56,582 nt of DNA from Cloacimonetes bacterium SCGC AAA252-N17 (GCA_000404785.1 ASNI01000011.1:1-56582), one strand, 5' to 3'. Counted from the first letter of the stretch, positions 47,966-55,928 are shown. The notes: generated by a model not told the origin, from the letters alone. Numbers and translations: made by a program.

Positions 47966-48229
47966 TTATGCTAAACCTTTGGCTTTAATAATCAGGGTTG
48001 CTGTTTTCTTTCGTAGATTTGCTATAATATGACAATTCTTACAATCTAATTTATTTTCATCATAATCAGAACAATCCAATAATTCTTTAACCTCTTTTTC
48101 CAATTCTTCAGCATATTTTGCTTTATCAAGAATATGTTTTTCTTTATTAATTCTATTTGTAATATGCTTTATTAACGGTTCTTTCTTCTTGAATATTTCG
48201 CAATTTATTGATATTTTTTCTTTATACAT
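47966..48229 (-). CDS. Small Cys-containing protein in the gvp run, unknown function
   Basis: 87 residues from the ATG at 48229, with AGGAG upstream; a GTG two codons earlier is possible. Mostly charged helix (ITNRINKEKHILDKAKYAEE) then LLDCSDYDENKLDCKNCHII, three Cys and one His that could bind a metal. No family recognised. Gene order places it between two other unknowns downstream of gvpG. Confidence 0.6.
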   Translation of the reverse strand: MYKEKISINCEIFKKKEPLIKHITNRINKEKHILDKAKYAEELEKEVKELLDCSDYDENKLDCKNCHIIANLRKKTATLIIKAKGLA

Positions 48230-48339
48230 AAACACTCCTAACCAAAAGCTAATATATTTCTTAAAGATAATTCTTCATCTGTATAAGTATTCATTCTGTT
48301 TACCCAACCATTATAAGCATAATGAAACTTATCGAAAAA

Positions 48340-48660
48340 CTATTCTTCCGATTCAATTAAATCTAATGCAGCCACCGTAATAGATATATCCCTGTCTAAT
48401 TTTCTGCTAATCTTTATTTTATGTTTAAGAATTTTTATCCACATATCATATATATCTTTACCCTTGAACTCTTTTCCAAGATATTCTTTAAGCATATTTT
48501 TATAAAAATCCTCTCTATCATGTTCAACAAAGGCAATTACATATTTGAATGTCTCTTTAGTTATCTCATAATTTTTACATCTGGCATCAATAACTGTAAA
48601 TCCTAATTTCAATAAGCTATCGAAATTGATATTAATATCGGTATCGATATTATCAGTCAT
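48340..48660 (-). CDS. Unknown gvp-linked protein, probably cut short by an in-frame TAG
   Basis: 106 residues. It begins ININFDSLLKLGFTVIDARC and is otherwise helical and charged. GGAGG lies upstream within the preceding micro-ORF, whose stop overlaps this ATG. After the TAG at 48340-48342 the same frame stays open for 33 more codons (AYNGWVNRMNTYTDEELSLR then NILAFG) to a TAG at 48238-48240, just before the ribosome binding site of the next gene. That tail looks protein-like, so the true gene probably spans 48238-48660 with a nonsense codon or readthrough. Confidence 0.6.
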   Translation of the reverse strand: MTDNIDTDININFDSLLKLGFTVIDARCKNYEITKETFKYVIAFVEHDREDFYKNMLKEYLGKEFKGKDIYDMWIKILKHKIKISRKLDRDISITVAALDLIESEE

Positions 48661-48731
48661 TTTTCTACTCCTCCTTTTTTCATCAAATCTCCTAAAGGAC
48701 CTAAATTCAAATTTAAGTCTTCATTATCCAT
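48657..48731 (-). CDS. Micro-ORF of 24 codons between gvpG and the next gene
   Basis: Encodes MDNEDLNLNLGPLGDLMKKG then GVEK. It starts 1 bp after the gvpG stop and its own stop overlaps the next start (ATGA), so it is seamlessly packed. GAGG lies about 10-14 bases upstream in the end of gvpG. The peptide recalls the N-terminal LDIDFGLGKLNLGGLFKG of the GvpH-type protein in this cluster. Coding status rests on packing only. Confidence 0.45.
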   Translation of the reverse strand: MDNEDLNLNLGPLGDLMKKGGVEK

Positions 48732-48732
48732 T

Positions 48733-48969
48733 TCATTTTTCCTCATTATTTCTTCTGATAATATCTAATCTTTCTAAAAGTTCCTTTTCCTTTTTATTAT
48801 ATTCCTCTTCAGAAATTTCATCTAATTCAAATTGCAATTGTAATTCCATCAGTTTTTCTTTGATTACACCTTGATCAGAGGTTTCTTTTTCAACAACTTC
48901 ATTGATCTTTTTTCCAAGCCAGATTACACCTTTTACCGGTGCAAGCAAAATACTATCTATTAAAAACAT
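48733..48969 (-). CDS. gvpG: Gas vesicle protein GvpG
   Basis: 78 residues. The N-terminus LIDSILLAPVKGVIWLGKKI is the GvpG signature, followed by a charged helix (LQFELDEISEEEYNKKEKEL). GvpG is a minor assembly protein needed for gas vesicle formation. Its ATG shares one base with the upstream gvpF/L stop (TAATG), so the two are translationally coupled, as in many gvp operons. Confidence 0.9.
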   Translation of the reverse strand: MFLIDSILLAPVKGVIWLGKKINEVVEKETSDQGVIKEKLMELQLQFELDEISEEEYNKKEKELLERLDIIRRNNEEK

Positions 48970-49724
48970 TAAAACCCCTTTGTTTGAATAATTAAATTCA
49001 CAAAATTAAATGGAGGTAAGGTTCCTACATACTTAAATTTAATAATATTACCATATTCATCATCAAGCTCATTCATCATTTTATCAAACTCATCTTCAAT
49101 ATCTTTTTCAATCAAGAATGCTGAGTTGATTATCATTCTTTCACCATAAGTATAATTATCTTTTACTTCCACTGCAAGAGGAGAAAAAGTATCCAAAATT
49201 TTTTTCTTAAATATTTCTTTCTCCTTTTCTAAAGCGATTTCAACCATTCTGCCAATTTGAATTCTTTGCTGATGAGTCTTTTCAGGAGGAAGTGAACTAA
49301 GTTTTTCTTTTAATGCTTTTATATCTTTATATTTTTCAACAATATGATTATAAATCACATCTTTTTCAAAAATTGCTTTAACTCCAAGTTCCTTCTTTCC
49401 TCGTATCCAATTTAATAAACCTTTAAATTTATCATATTCCATTTCCAATATTTTCGTAATCTTTTCTTCATCTTCTACAATAGTGCAAAATCTCACCGGT
49501 AAAACATCATAATTTTCCATTACCTTTTCAATAGCTTTTTCGTGAGCGATAAAATTTTCTCTTGAAGTAGAATACTTTTTTATTGGAGAATTGCTTACAA
49601 GAGCACTAATGTCTTTATAACCAACAGTATATAATTTATCTCCTCTGTCACCAATTCCTATTGGACCGAAATCAATATACTTTCCATTTTGCATAATACA
49701 GTAAATATATTTTCCTTCTTCCAT
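48969..49724 (-). CDS. Gas vesicle protein GvpF/GvpL family (third copy)
   Basis: 251 residues. Family landmarks: GKYIYCIMQNGKYIDFGPIG, VGYKDISALVSNSPIKKY, AHEKAIEKVMENYDVLPVRF with the conserved VLPVRFCT, and a C-terminal KFKYVGTLPPFNFVNL. GvpF/L proteins are assembly factors, thought to contact GvpA. Close in length and sequence to the copy immediately upstream, suggesting tandem duplication. Confidence 0.9.
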   Translation of the reverse strand: MEEGKYIYCIMQNGKYIDFGPIGIGDRGDKLYTVGYKDISALVSNSPIKKYSTSRENFIAHEKAIEKVMENYDVLPVRFCTIVEDEEKITKILEMEYDKFKGLLNWIRGKKELGVKAIFEKDVIYNHIVEKYKDIKALKEKLSSLPPEKTHQQRIQIGRMVEIALEKEKEIFKKKILDTFSPLAVEVKDNYTYGERMIINSAFLIEKDIEDEFDKMMNELDDEYGNIIKFKYVGTLPPFNFVNLIIQTKGF

Positions 49725-49770
49725 AATGACTCTAACCTTCCTTTTAATGAGCTATTAAAGTGTAATGCAC

Positions 49771-50541
49771 CTATTTTTCCCATTCTTGCGGATATATAGT
49801 AATATTTACAAAATTAAAAACAGGTAGAGGTCCGGAATACATAAACTTTATTCTCTCATTATATTTTTCACTAAGATCATCCATAATATTATCAAATTCT
49901 TTTTCTCTGCCCTTATCAACCAGGAATGCCGCATTTATGAACATTTCATCGCCAATTGTTTTATTAAGTTTATGTTCAATTGCAGTTCTTCTAAAAACAG
50001 CGACAATTGTTTCAGCTTCAATTTCTTTTTTCTTTATCAAAGCTTTTTCTACCATCTTACCAATTTCTACCTGTGATTTAATATTTTTCCCCTCTTTTCT
50101 TCTCCGGATTTTTTCTTTCAAATTCTTGATTTGAATATTTTCTACTACCACTTCATTGAAGATTGAATCCATATTTTTCCATAAACCTTTAATACTCAAT
50201 TCAATCTTGTTGTCCATATATCTTAAATAATCTTTGAATTCCCTATATCTGTCATCGAGGAGATTTCTAATCTCGTCAGGATTGGAAGCGATGGTTCCAA
50301 ATCGCACCGGAAGCACACTATTATATTCTTCCATAACCTTTTCTATCACTTTCTCATGTGCTATCATATTATCTCTATTAACAACAAATTTTGTAAGAGA
50401 ATGATTACTGACAACCATATTCAGATCTTTATATCCAATTGTTAGAACCTCATCATTCCTGTCTCCAACACCTATGGGACCAAAATTTCTGTCCTGTGAA
50501 GATTGAATAATACAATAAATATACTTTCCTTCTCTTTCCAT
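49771..50541 (-). CDS. Gas vesicle protein GvpF/GvpL family (second copy)
   Basis: 256 residues. Landmarks: GKYIYCIIQSSQDRNFGPIG, IGYKDLNMVVSNHSLTKF, AHEKVIEKVMEEYNSVLPVR then FGT, and a C-terminal IKFMYSGPLPVFNFVNITIY. It starts 3 bp after the stop of the J-domain fusion gene, and is followed 46 bp later by the next copy. The shared N-terminal and C-terminal phrases with its neighbours show one family, but the middle helices differ, so the three are not recent copies. Confidence 0.92.
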   Translation of the reverse strand: MEREGKYIYCIIQSSQDRNFGPIGVGDRNDEVLTIGYKDLNMVVSNHSLTKFVVNRDNMIAHEKVIEKVMEEYNSVLPVRFGTIASNPDEIRNLLDDRYREFKDYLRYMDNKIELSIKGLWKNMDSIFNEVVVENIQIKNLKEKIRRRKEGKNIKSQVEIGKMVEKALIKKKEIEAETIVAVFRRTAIEHKLNKTIGDEMFINAAFLVDKGREKEFDNIMDDLSEKYNERIKFMYSGPLPVFNFVNITIYPQEWEK

Positions 50542-50544
50542 TTT

Positions 50545-51585
50545 TTATTCCTTTAAAGTTACTAATATTTTATTCTTCTCTACATCTTCTTCTTTAAATG
50601 AATATCTACCATTAAAAGAGGTTTGTTCAGCAGCCTGGCAATAATCACAAATGTAATTATAAGCGTCTTTTAATTCTTCAAACTCAACCTTGTCTCTTAC
50701 ATCATTCTGATTTTTATCCGGATGTAATTTTAAAGCTTTTGAATGAAATGCCTTTTTTATTTCATCCTTTGTAGCAGATTCATTTAAACTTAATGTTTCC
50801 CTTGCACAATCGATAACATCAAATTCCATTTTTTTTACTTCCAGTGTATAAAAGCTATAAGCAGGAAGCGGTCCAACACATCTGAAATTAAACTGGTCTT
50901 CATATCCTTCATTCAGTTCTTCTATTTTACTTTCAAAATCATTTTTCTGATTATTACTTACTAAAAATGCTGTATTGATAATCATTCTATCATCCATAAC
51001 ATCATGGATATTAGAACTGACACAATTTTTTTTCAGAGCATTATGCATCTCTTCAGAATATTTTATTCTTTTGCGATCCAAAGCATTTTTTATCATAACT
51101 CCAATCTGCATTTGGTCTCCGGTAGTTATTTCCTTTGAACTACTCAGAAGCTTTTCTTTAAATTCTTTTATCTCTTTTTCTTCACCGATTCTTTTCAATT
51201 GGGACTGTAAATCATTCCATATCACTGCAACATCAATTTCAATTTTATCCTTAATCTTATTAAAAACATCATTTGCAAGATTATAACCTTTACTCAAAAT
51301 ATCAATTACTTGACTTTGATTTTCTACATAAGTTCCCAATTTTAATGGGATAATTGAATATCCCAGATTCATAACTTCTTCAATGATTTTTTGATGATTG
51401 ACTAATAATTTTGCCAGAGAATCTCTAAACATATACTGAATATCAACTTCTTCAGAATCACTTACAATTGCAGCTATATCCTGGTAAGGTATTGAATAGA
51501 TCTCTACTTCATCTACTTCTGGAAATTCTGTTAGATTATTTTTTCCGGGAATTATTCCGTATAATAATTTCCCTTTTTCTTCCAT
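50545..51585 (-). CDS. GvpF/GvpL-family protein with C-terminal J domain
   Basis: 346 residues. Residues 1-250 are GvpF/L-like: KLLYGIIPGKNNLTEF, YQDIAAIVSDSEE, HQKIIEEVMNLGYSIIPLKL, NFRCVGPLPAYSFYTLEV. From about residue 258 a DnaJ-type J domain follows: ARETLSLNESATKDEIKKAF, then LKLHPDKNQ with the diagnostic HPD at 288-290, then FEELKDAYNYICDYC. The J domain should stimulate an Hsp70 ATPase, implying DnaK is drawn to the gas vesicle assembly site. GvpF/L halves are usually free-standing. Confidence 0.9.
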   Translation of the reverse strand: MEEKGKLLYGIIPGKNNLTEFPEVDEVEIYSIPYQDIAAIVSDSEEVDIQYMFRDSLAKLLVNHQKIIEEVMNLGYSIIPLKLGTYVENQSQVIDILSKGYNLANDVFNKIKDKIEIDVAVIWNDLQSQLKRIGEEKEIKEFKEKLLSSSKEITTGDQMQIGVMIKNALDRKRIKYSEEMHNALKKNCVSSNIHDVMDDRMIINTAFLVSNNQKNDFESKIEELNEGYEDQFNFRCVGPLPAYSFYTLEVKKMEFDVIDCARETLSLNESATKDEIKKAFHSKALKLHPDKNQNDVRDKVEFEELKDAYNYICDYCQAAEQTSFNGRYSFKEEDVEKNKILVTLKE

Positions 51586-51657
51586 AAGATATTCCTTTTA
51601 AAAATTTATTCCACAATATAAAACACGACCTGGGTTTATTGAAACTCGAATTTCTTT

Positions 51658-53790
51658 TTAAAATTTATTTCTGACCAGTTCGATTGCTTTATCAAAATGT
51701 TCTCTATTAATCTTTAATTCATTTTTTTTTCTTTTTTTATTTTCAATGAATTCTCTGATAGCAAACATAGAAGCTTTCCTGCAGATGAATTCAATATCAG
51801 AACCAACCATATTTTCAGTTTGAACTGCTAACTTTTTTATTTCAATATCATCATTAAGCGGTTTATTTTTGGTATGGATTCTAAAAATATCTGCTCTTGT
51901 ATTTTCATCCGGAGGAGGTAATTCAAATAGAAGGTCAAATCTACCGCTTCTTAATAATGCTTTGTCGATCAAATCCATCCTATTCGTGGCAGCCAGCACA
52001 ACAACACCTTTCAGTTCTTCTATGCCATCCATTTCTGTGAGGAACTGGCTGATAACTCTTTCGGTAACTTGAGAATCGGTACTTGCACCTCTTTTGGGAA
52101 CGAGACTATCGATTTCATCAATGAAAAGAATAGTTGGGGATGCCTGTTTTGCTTTTTTGAATATCTCTCTCACTCCCCTTTCAGATTCACCCACATATTT
52201 GCTGATTAATTGAGGTCCTTTGATAGAAATAAAATTTACTCCACTTTCAGTAGCAACTGCTTTTGCCAGAAGTGTTTTTCCAGTTCCGGGTTGTCCATAA
52301 AGTAAAATACCTTTTGGAGGAGTAGTATCTGCTTTCCGGAAAATATCTGAATATTTAAGAGGCCATTCTACAGCTTCTTTCAGTTCCTGTTTTATGTTTT
52401 CAAGACCGCCGACATCATCCCATTTTACATCCGGTACTTCCACGAAAACCTCTCTAATGGCAGAAGGTTCAACTTCTTTCATTGCTTCAAAAAAGTTATC
52501 TGTTGTTATCTGTAATTTCATTAAAGTATCATAAGGAATATCCGCCATTTCATAGTCGATATGAGGAAGAATTTTTCTGAGAGCTACCATGGCAGATTCT
52601 CGGGCCAGGGCTTCTAAATCCGCACCCACAAAACCGTGTGTAATTTCAGCTAATTTATTTATACTGACGTCATCAGCTAAAGGCATTCCTCTTGTATGGA
52701 TTTGAAGAATTTCTAACCTGCCATTTTTATCCGGGATTGGGATAGATATTTCTCTATCAAATCTACCCGGTCTTCTTAATGCCGGATCGATAGAGTTTGG
52801 AATATTTGTAGCTCCGATAACAATCACGTGTCCTCTTGATTCCAAGCCATCCAGGAGAGAAAGAAGTTGAGCAACAACCCTTCTTTCCACCTGTTTTTCT
52901 CCGCCCATTTCTTCTCTTTTGGGAGCAATAGAATCGATCTCATCGATGAAAATAATTGCAGGTGCATGAGCTTGAGCATCTTCAAAAATTTTTCTTAAAC
53001 GAGCCTCACTTTCACCGTAAAATTTACCCATTATCTCGGGACCTGATATATGTGAAAAATATGCATCGGTTTCATTTGCAACAGCACGAGCAATTAAAGT
53101 CTTTCCCGTTCCAGGAGGTCCATAAAGGAAGACACCTTTTGGTGGGTCAATTCCTAATCTTTCAAATATTTGTGGATATCTTAAGGGAAGTTCTATCATC
53201 TCGCGAATTCTCTGAATTTGATTTCCCAGACCACCAATATCTTCATAAGATATTTTTGTGGGTGCTGTTACTCCTGACTTTTTTGATTCCATCCTGATCA
53301 TAGTCTGCGAATCGATAATAACAACACCAGCCGGTGAAGTATCGATAACCTTATAATCACTCGACCTTGAACCAAAAAGAGTTGCTCTGACTCTATCACC
53401 TGCAGAAACGGGAAGACCCTCGATTAGCGAGCCGATATATTTTGTATCTTTTGTTTTTTGATATAATCCCGAAACGGTTAATGGAAGCAATCTGATTCTG
53501 CCGGCAGATTTATATTCTATTTTTTGAATTTTGACCTTTTCGTCCAAACCGATTTGAGCATTTTCTCTGGTTATACCATCGATCTGGATTATCTTCTTTC
53601 CTCTATCTTCAGCATAACAGGGCATTATTTTCGCAGGGGTTTTTCGTTTTCCTTCGATTTGAATAATATCACCCACATCCAATCCGGCTGATTTCATATC
53701 TTCAGGATCAATTCTTGCAATTGCCCTTCCGACATCCTTTGATAAGGCTTCATTTACTTTTAAAATTAATGTACTAATCTCTTTTTCCAT
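51658..53790 (-). CDS. CDC48/p97/VAT-type double AAA+ ATPase
   Basis: 710 residues. The N-terminal 180 residues fit the CDC48 N-domain (VGRAIARIDPEDMKSAGLDV, GDIIQIEGKRKTPAK). D1 has Walker A GPPGTGKT near 224-231 and Walker B IIFIDEIDS near 279; D2 has GQPGTGKT near 497-504 and ILFIDEIDS near 553. RRPGRFDRE in D1 and LRSGRFDLL in D2 are the arginine-finger regions. It is a hexameric unfoldase that threads substrates through its pore. It occurs mainly in archaea and eukaryotes and sporadically in bacteria. It stands between Get3-like and GvpF/L-J genes. Confidence 0.93.
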   Translation of the reverse strand: MEKEISTLILKVNEALSKDVGRAIARIDPEDMKSAGLDVGDIIQIEGKRKTPAKIMPCYAEDRGKKIIQIDGITRENAQIGLDEKVKIQKIEYKSAGRIRLLPLTVSGLYQKTKDTKYIGSLIEGLPVSAGDRVRATLFGSRSSDYKVIDTSPAGVVIIDSQTMIRMESKKSGVTAPTKISYEDIGGLGNQIQRIREMIELPLRYPQIFERLGIDPPKGVFLYGPPGTGKTLIARAVANETDAYFSHISGPEIMGKFYGESEARLRKIFEDAQAHAPAIIFIDEIDSIAPKREEMGGEKQVERRVVAQLLSLLDGLESRGHVIVIGATNIPNSIDPALRRPGRFDREISIPIPDKNGRLEILQIHTRGMPLADDVSINKLAEITHGFVGADLEALARESAMVALRKILPHIDYEMADIPYDTLMKLQITTDNFFEAMKEVEPSAIREVFVEVPDVKWDDVGGLENIKQELKEAVEWPLKYSDIFRKADTTPPKGILLYGQPGTGKTLLAKAVATESGVNFISIKGPQLISKYVGESERGVREIFKKAKQASPTILFIDEIDSLVPKRGASTDSQVTERVISQFLTEMDGIEELKGVVVLAATNRMDLIDKALLRSGRFDLLFELPPPDENTRADIFRIHTKNKPLNDDIEIKKLAVQTENMVGSDIEFICRKASMFAIREFIENKKRKKNELKINREHFDKAIELVRNKF

Positions 53791-53828
53791 AATTGATTAA
53801 TACTCCTTCTAAAACTTTATCCATTTTA

Positions 53829-53911
53829 TCTCCCTCTCCTCGATAGGAGAGGGTTGGTTTACCCCGTGAAATTCAGCTTGCTGAATATTTCACTGGGGGG
53901 TGAGGTCGGAA
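53829..53911. repeat. Dispersed intergenic hairpin repeat, long form
   Basis: CCCTCTCCT-CGAT-AGGAGAGGG is followed by a second stem in which CCCGTGAAATTCAGC pairs imperfectly with GCTGAATATTTCACTGGG. It lies in the 195-bp gap between the Get3-like and CDC48-like genes. A shorter relative lies at 55521-55579 in the opposite orientation. Confidence 0.65.
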
Positions 53912-53985
53912 AATCATAGTTCACGGATGAACTCGAATTAGAATCGGGCAAGAGACTTGCCAACTCCATAAAGTGAGTATATGTT

Positions 53986-54954
53986 TCATTTGAATAAAAA
54001 ATTCTTAAAATTATGAATTTCATCTAAACCTTTTACTTCTCTTGGTTGAAGAGGAATCTCTGTAATTTGTAAATTTTCAAATTTTTCATATATCTGTTTG
54101 ATATACTTTTGTTGAGCTTCTTTTCTTTGTCTGCAAAATGAACAATCTTCTGATTCCAAAACATTATTAATAATTAATTGCTTTACTTTAATACCATATT
54201 TTCCCAGACTTTTTATCAATCGGTCTGTTTCCATAATTGCCATATATTCCGGAATTGTTACTGCAATGAACTCACACAGATCACTATTTTTGAGAATAGA
54301 TTCAATTCTTTTAACGGTTTTTTTCATAACCAAAAGAAAATCATCACCTTCATCCTGTTTGTATTTGCCGGAAAAACTTGTAACCATATACCTGTATTTC
54401 CATCTCATTTTTGCCAGGACTTTTATCCAATCATCCAGAAGTTGTGGTAATGTAAGCAATCGCAAAGCATGACCAGTTGGTGCCGTATCAACAATATATT
54501 TATCAAACTTTGCTTCTTCTATCAGATCAACTATTATTTTAAAACCCATTACTTCATCTATACCCGGGATAGGCAGAGTAAATAGCGAATCGATGTCTTC
54601 ATTATCCAAATAGGAAGAGGTATCCAGAATTTTCTTGATTTCATCTTCATACTCGAGTTTAAATTGTTTCAGAGATTTTTCAGCAGAAATTTCATAAATA
54701 CTCAGATTTTTTAATTCTTCATATTTTTTGAAATCCTCAGATATCAAGCTATAAATCGGATGAATCTCATTTTCAGTTTTTGTTTGAATATCCAGGCTGT
54801 CATAAAGGGAATGAGCGGGATCGGTTGAGATTAGAAGAGTTTTATGATCTTTTGCGAGATAAAGAGCTGTGCTTGTGGCACAGGTTGTTTTTCCTACACC
54901 ACCCTTTCCACCCAAAAGGATCAGTTTTAATGAGTCTTTTTTCAAAATATTCAT
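53986..54954 (-). CDS. Get3/ArsA-family ATPase with CxxC motif
   Basis: 322 residues, single ATPase domain. The deviant P-loop is LGGKGGVGKTTCATS near residue 15, switch I is LISTDPAHSLYDSL, and the DTAPTGHALRLLTLP signature is present. Near the C-terminus is CSFCRQRKEAQQKYIKQI, with Cys271 and Cys274: the zinc CxxC of Get3 dimers, which bacterial ArsA arsenite pumps lack. Get3 shields hydrophobic tail anchors before membrane insertion. No arsenic-resistance gene is nearby. It starts 3 bp after the GvpH-type gene. A role in handling hydrophobic GvpA is inference. Confidence 0.9.
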   Translation of the reverse strand: MNILKKDSLKLILLGGKGGVGKTTCATSTALYLAKDHKTLLISTDPAHSLYDSLDIQTKTENEIHPIYSLISEDFKKYEELKNLSIYEISAEKSLKQFKLEYEDEIKKILDTSSYLDNEDIDSLFTLPIPGIDEVMGFKIIVDLIEEAKFDKYIVDTAPTGHALRLLTLPQLLDDWIKVLAKMRWKYRYMVTSFSGKYKQDEGDDFLLVMKKTVKRIESILKNSDLCEFIAVTIPEYMAIMETDRLIKSLGKYGIKVKQLIINNVLESEDCSFCRQRKEAQQKYIKQIYEKFENLQITEIPLQPREVKGLDEIHNFKNFLFK

Positions 54955-54957
54955 GAA

Positions 54958-55488
54958 CTATTTTTTCATTTTGATTTCAAGGATGCCATTTTTATATGAA
55001 GATTGTAATGTTTCTGCTTTAATTTTAGCTGGTAGAAGAACCTCTTTATGATATTCTCTATCTTCGTTCTGAGCAGAAATATCAAGGATATCTTCTTTCA
55101 AGTCCAGTTTTATATCATCAGCATTGATGCCAGGCATTTCTGCCATAACAATAACTTCATCCTCTTCATCAAAAATATCTGTGATAGGTTCTCTCTCTTT
55201 ATTGATTGTAGGTCCTTTTGGGGTCCTTTTGATATTTCCAAAGGGCTCTACAACAGGTTTGCCGCCAACTGCAGATTTAATAGAAAAACCGAATACACCT
55301 TTCATTCCTTCTTTGAGATTGCCAAGATCTATCTCACCTTCCTTTTTGATCTCACCTCCAGCTTCTTTCAATTCTGCTGCGATATCCACTAATTTCTCTA
55401 TTCCTTTGAACAATCCACCCAAATTGAGCTTCCCTAAACCGAAATCAATATCTAATCCTTCATCTTTTTTTTCTTTTTTGTCTGACAT
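54958..55488 (-). CDS. gvpH: GvpH-type small heat-shock protein
   Basis: 176 residues. The N-terminal half has LGKLNLGGLFKGIEKLVDIA typical of GvpH, followed by an Hsp20/alpha-crystallin domain: DIFDEEDEVIVMAEMPGINA then DDIKLDLKEDILDISA, and a terminal YKNGILEIKMKK. GvpH stabilises or holds gas vesicle proteins and is best known from haloarchaea. GGAG lies upstream. The gene leads the Get3-like gene by 3 bp, so both are likely made together. Confidence 0.88.
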   Translation of the reverse strand: MSDKKEKKDEGLDIDFGLGKLNLGGLFKGIEKLVDIAAELKEAGGEIKKEGEIDLGNLKEGMKGVFGFSIKSAVGGKPVVEPFGNIKRTPKGPTINKEREPITDIFDEEDEVIVMAEMPGINADDIKLDLKEDILDISAQNEDREYHKEVLLPAKIKAETLQSSYKNGILEIKMKK

Positions 55489-55520
55489 AGCTTATTCTCC
55501 TTTTTAATTTTTTTATTATA

Positions 55521-55579
55521 TCCACCTCATCCCGACCTTCTCCTATCGAGGAGAAGGAGAACAAAAAACTTCGTGAGGT
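55521..55579. repeat. Dispersed intergenic hairpin repeat, short form
   Basis: CTTCTCCTATCGAGGAGAAG is a near-perfect hairpin, preceded by CCACCTCATCCC and followed by CTTCGTGAGGT. It is an inverted, shortened relative of the element at 53829-53911, whose complement reads CTCTCCTATCGAGGAGAG. Confidence 0.55.
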
Positions 55580-55648
55580 ATAAAAACACTCTATTTTGCA
55601 GAACCAATATTTTTCTTTCATAATTTAATAGATGAATATCTAAATTCC

Positions 55649-55882
55649 TTAAAGATGTAAAGTTTTTTGCTTTAACATATATTTCCCTTTTGCATTCATC
55701 CGCCAGCTGGCGGATGAATGCGAAAAGAAACCGATACATCCCTGTTTTTCTAAAGATCTACAGAGCAGGTATGTATAACCGATCTCAAATCCTGCTTTAC
55801 TACTAATCTCTTTCATTGACATCAAATCATTCTTTTGCTTCATTATCTTTAATATTTCAAGTTCCGTTGCTGTTATATTCAT
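55649..55882 (-). CDS. Small winged-helix protein
   Basis: 77 residues. Helix-turn-helix-like LEILKIMKQKNDLMSMKEIS then SKAGFEIGYTYLLCRSLEKQ, then a wing. The wing (SHSSASWRMNA) is encoded by the 30-bp palindromic repeat at 55692-55721. The next gene upstream has the same layout (YAFLICKGLERSGYVNFETL), so they are paralogues and possible regulators or structural adaptors of the gvp cluster. DNA targets are unknown. Confidence 0.65.
   Translation of the reverse strand: MNITATELEILKIMKQKNDLMSMKEISSKAGFEIGYTYLLCRSLEKQGCIGFFSHSSASWRMNAKGKYMLKQKTLHL
55692..55721. repeat. 30-bp perfect palindrome inside a coding sequence
   Basis: Perfectly self-complementary from GCATTCATCC to its mirror GGATGAATGC, centred on CAGCTG. 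The inner 18 bp (55698-55715) are identical to the palindrome at 26-43. Here it encodes the wing of a small winged-helix protein. Confidence 0.85.
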
Positions 55883-55928
55883 AATAAAAATCCGTTAAAT
55901 AATCCGCGAAATGGCGTAACAACGGAAT

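Noticed and set aside
48238..48342. Pyrrolysine decoding of the TAG
   Set aside because: No PylS, PylT or methylamine methyltransferase gene is in the window; a nonsense mutation is simpler.
53986..54954. Arsenite-pump ATPase ArsA
   Set aside because: Only one ATPase domain, a Get3-type CxxC motif, and no arsB, arsR or arsC nearby.
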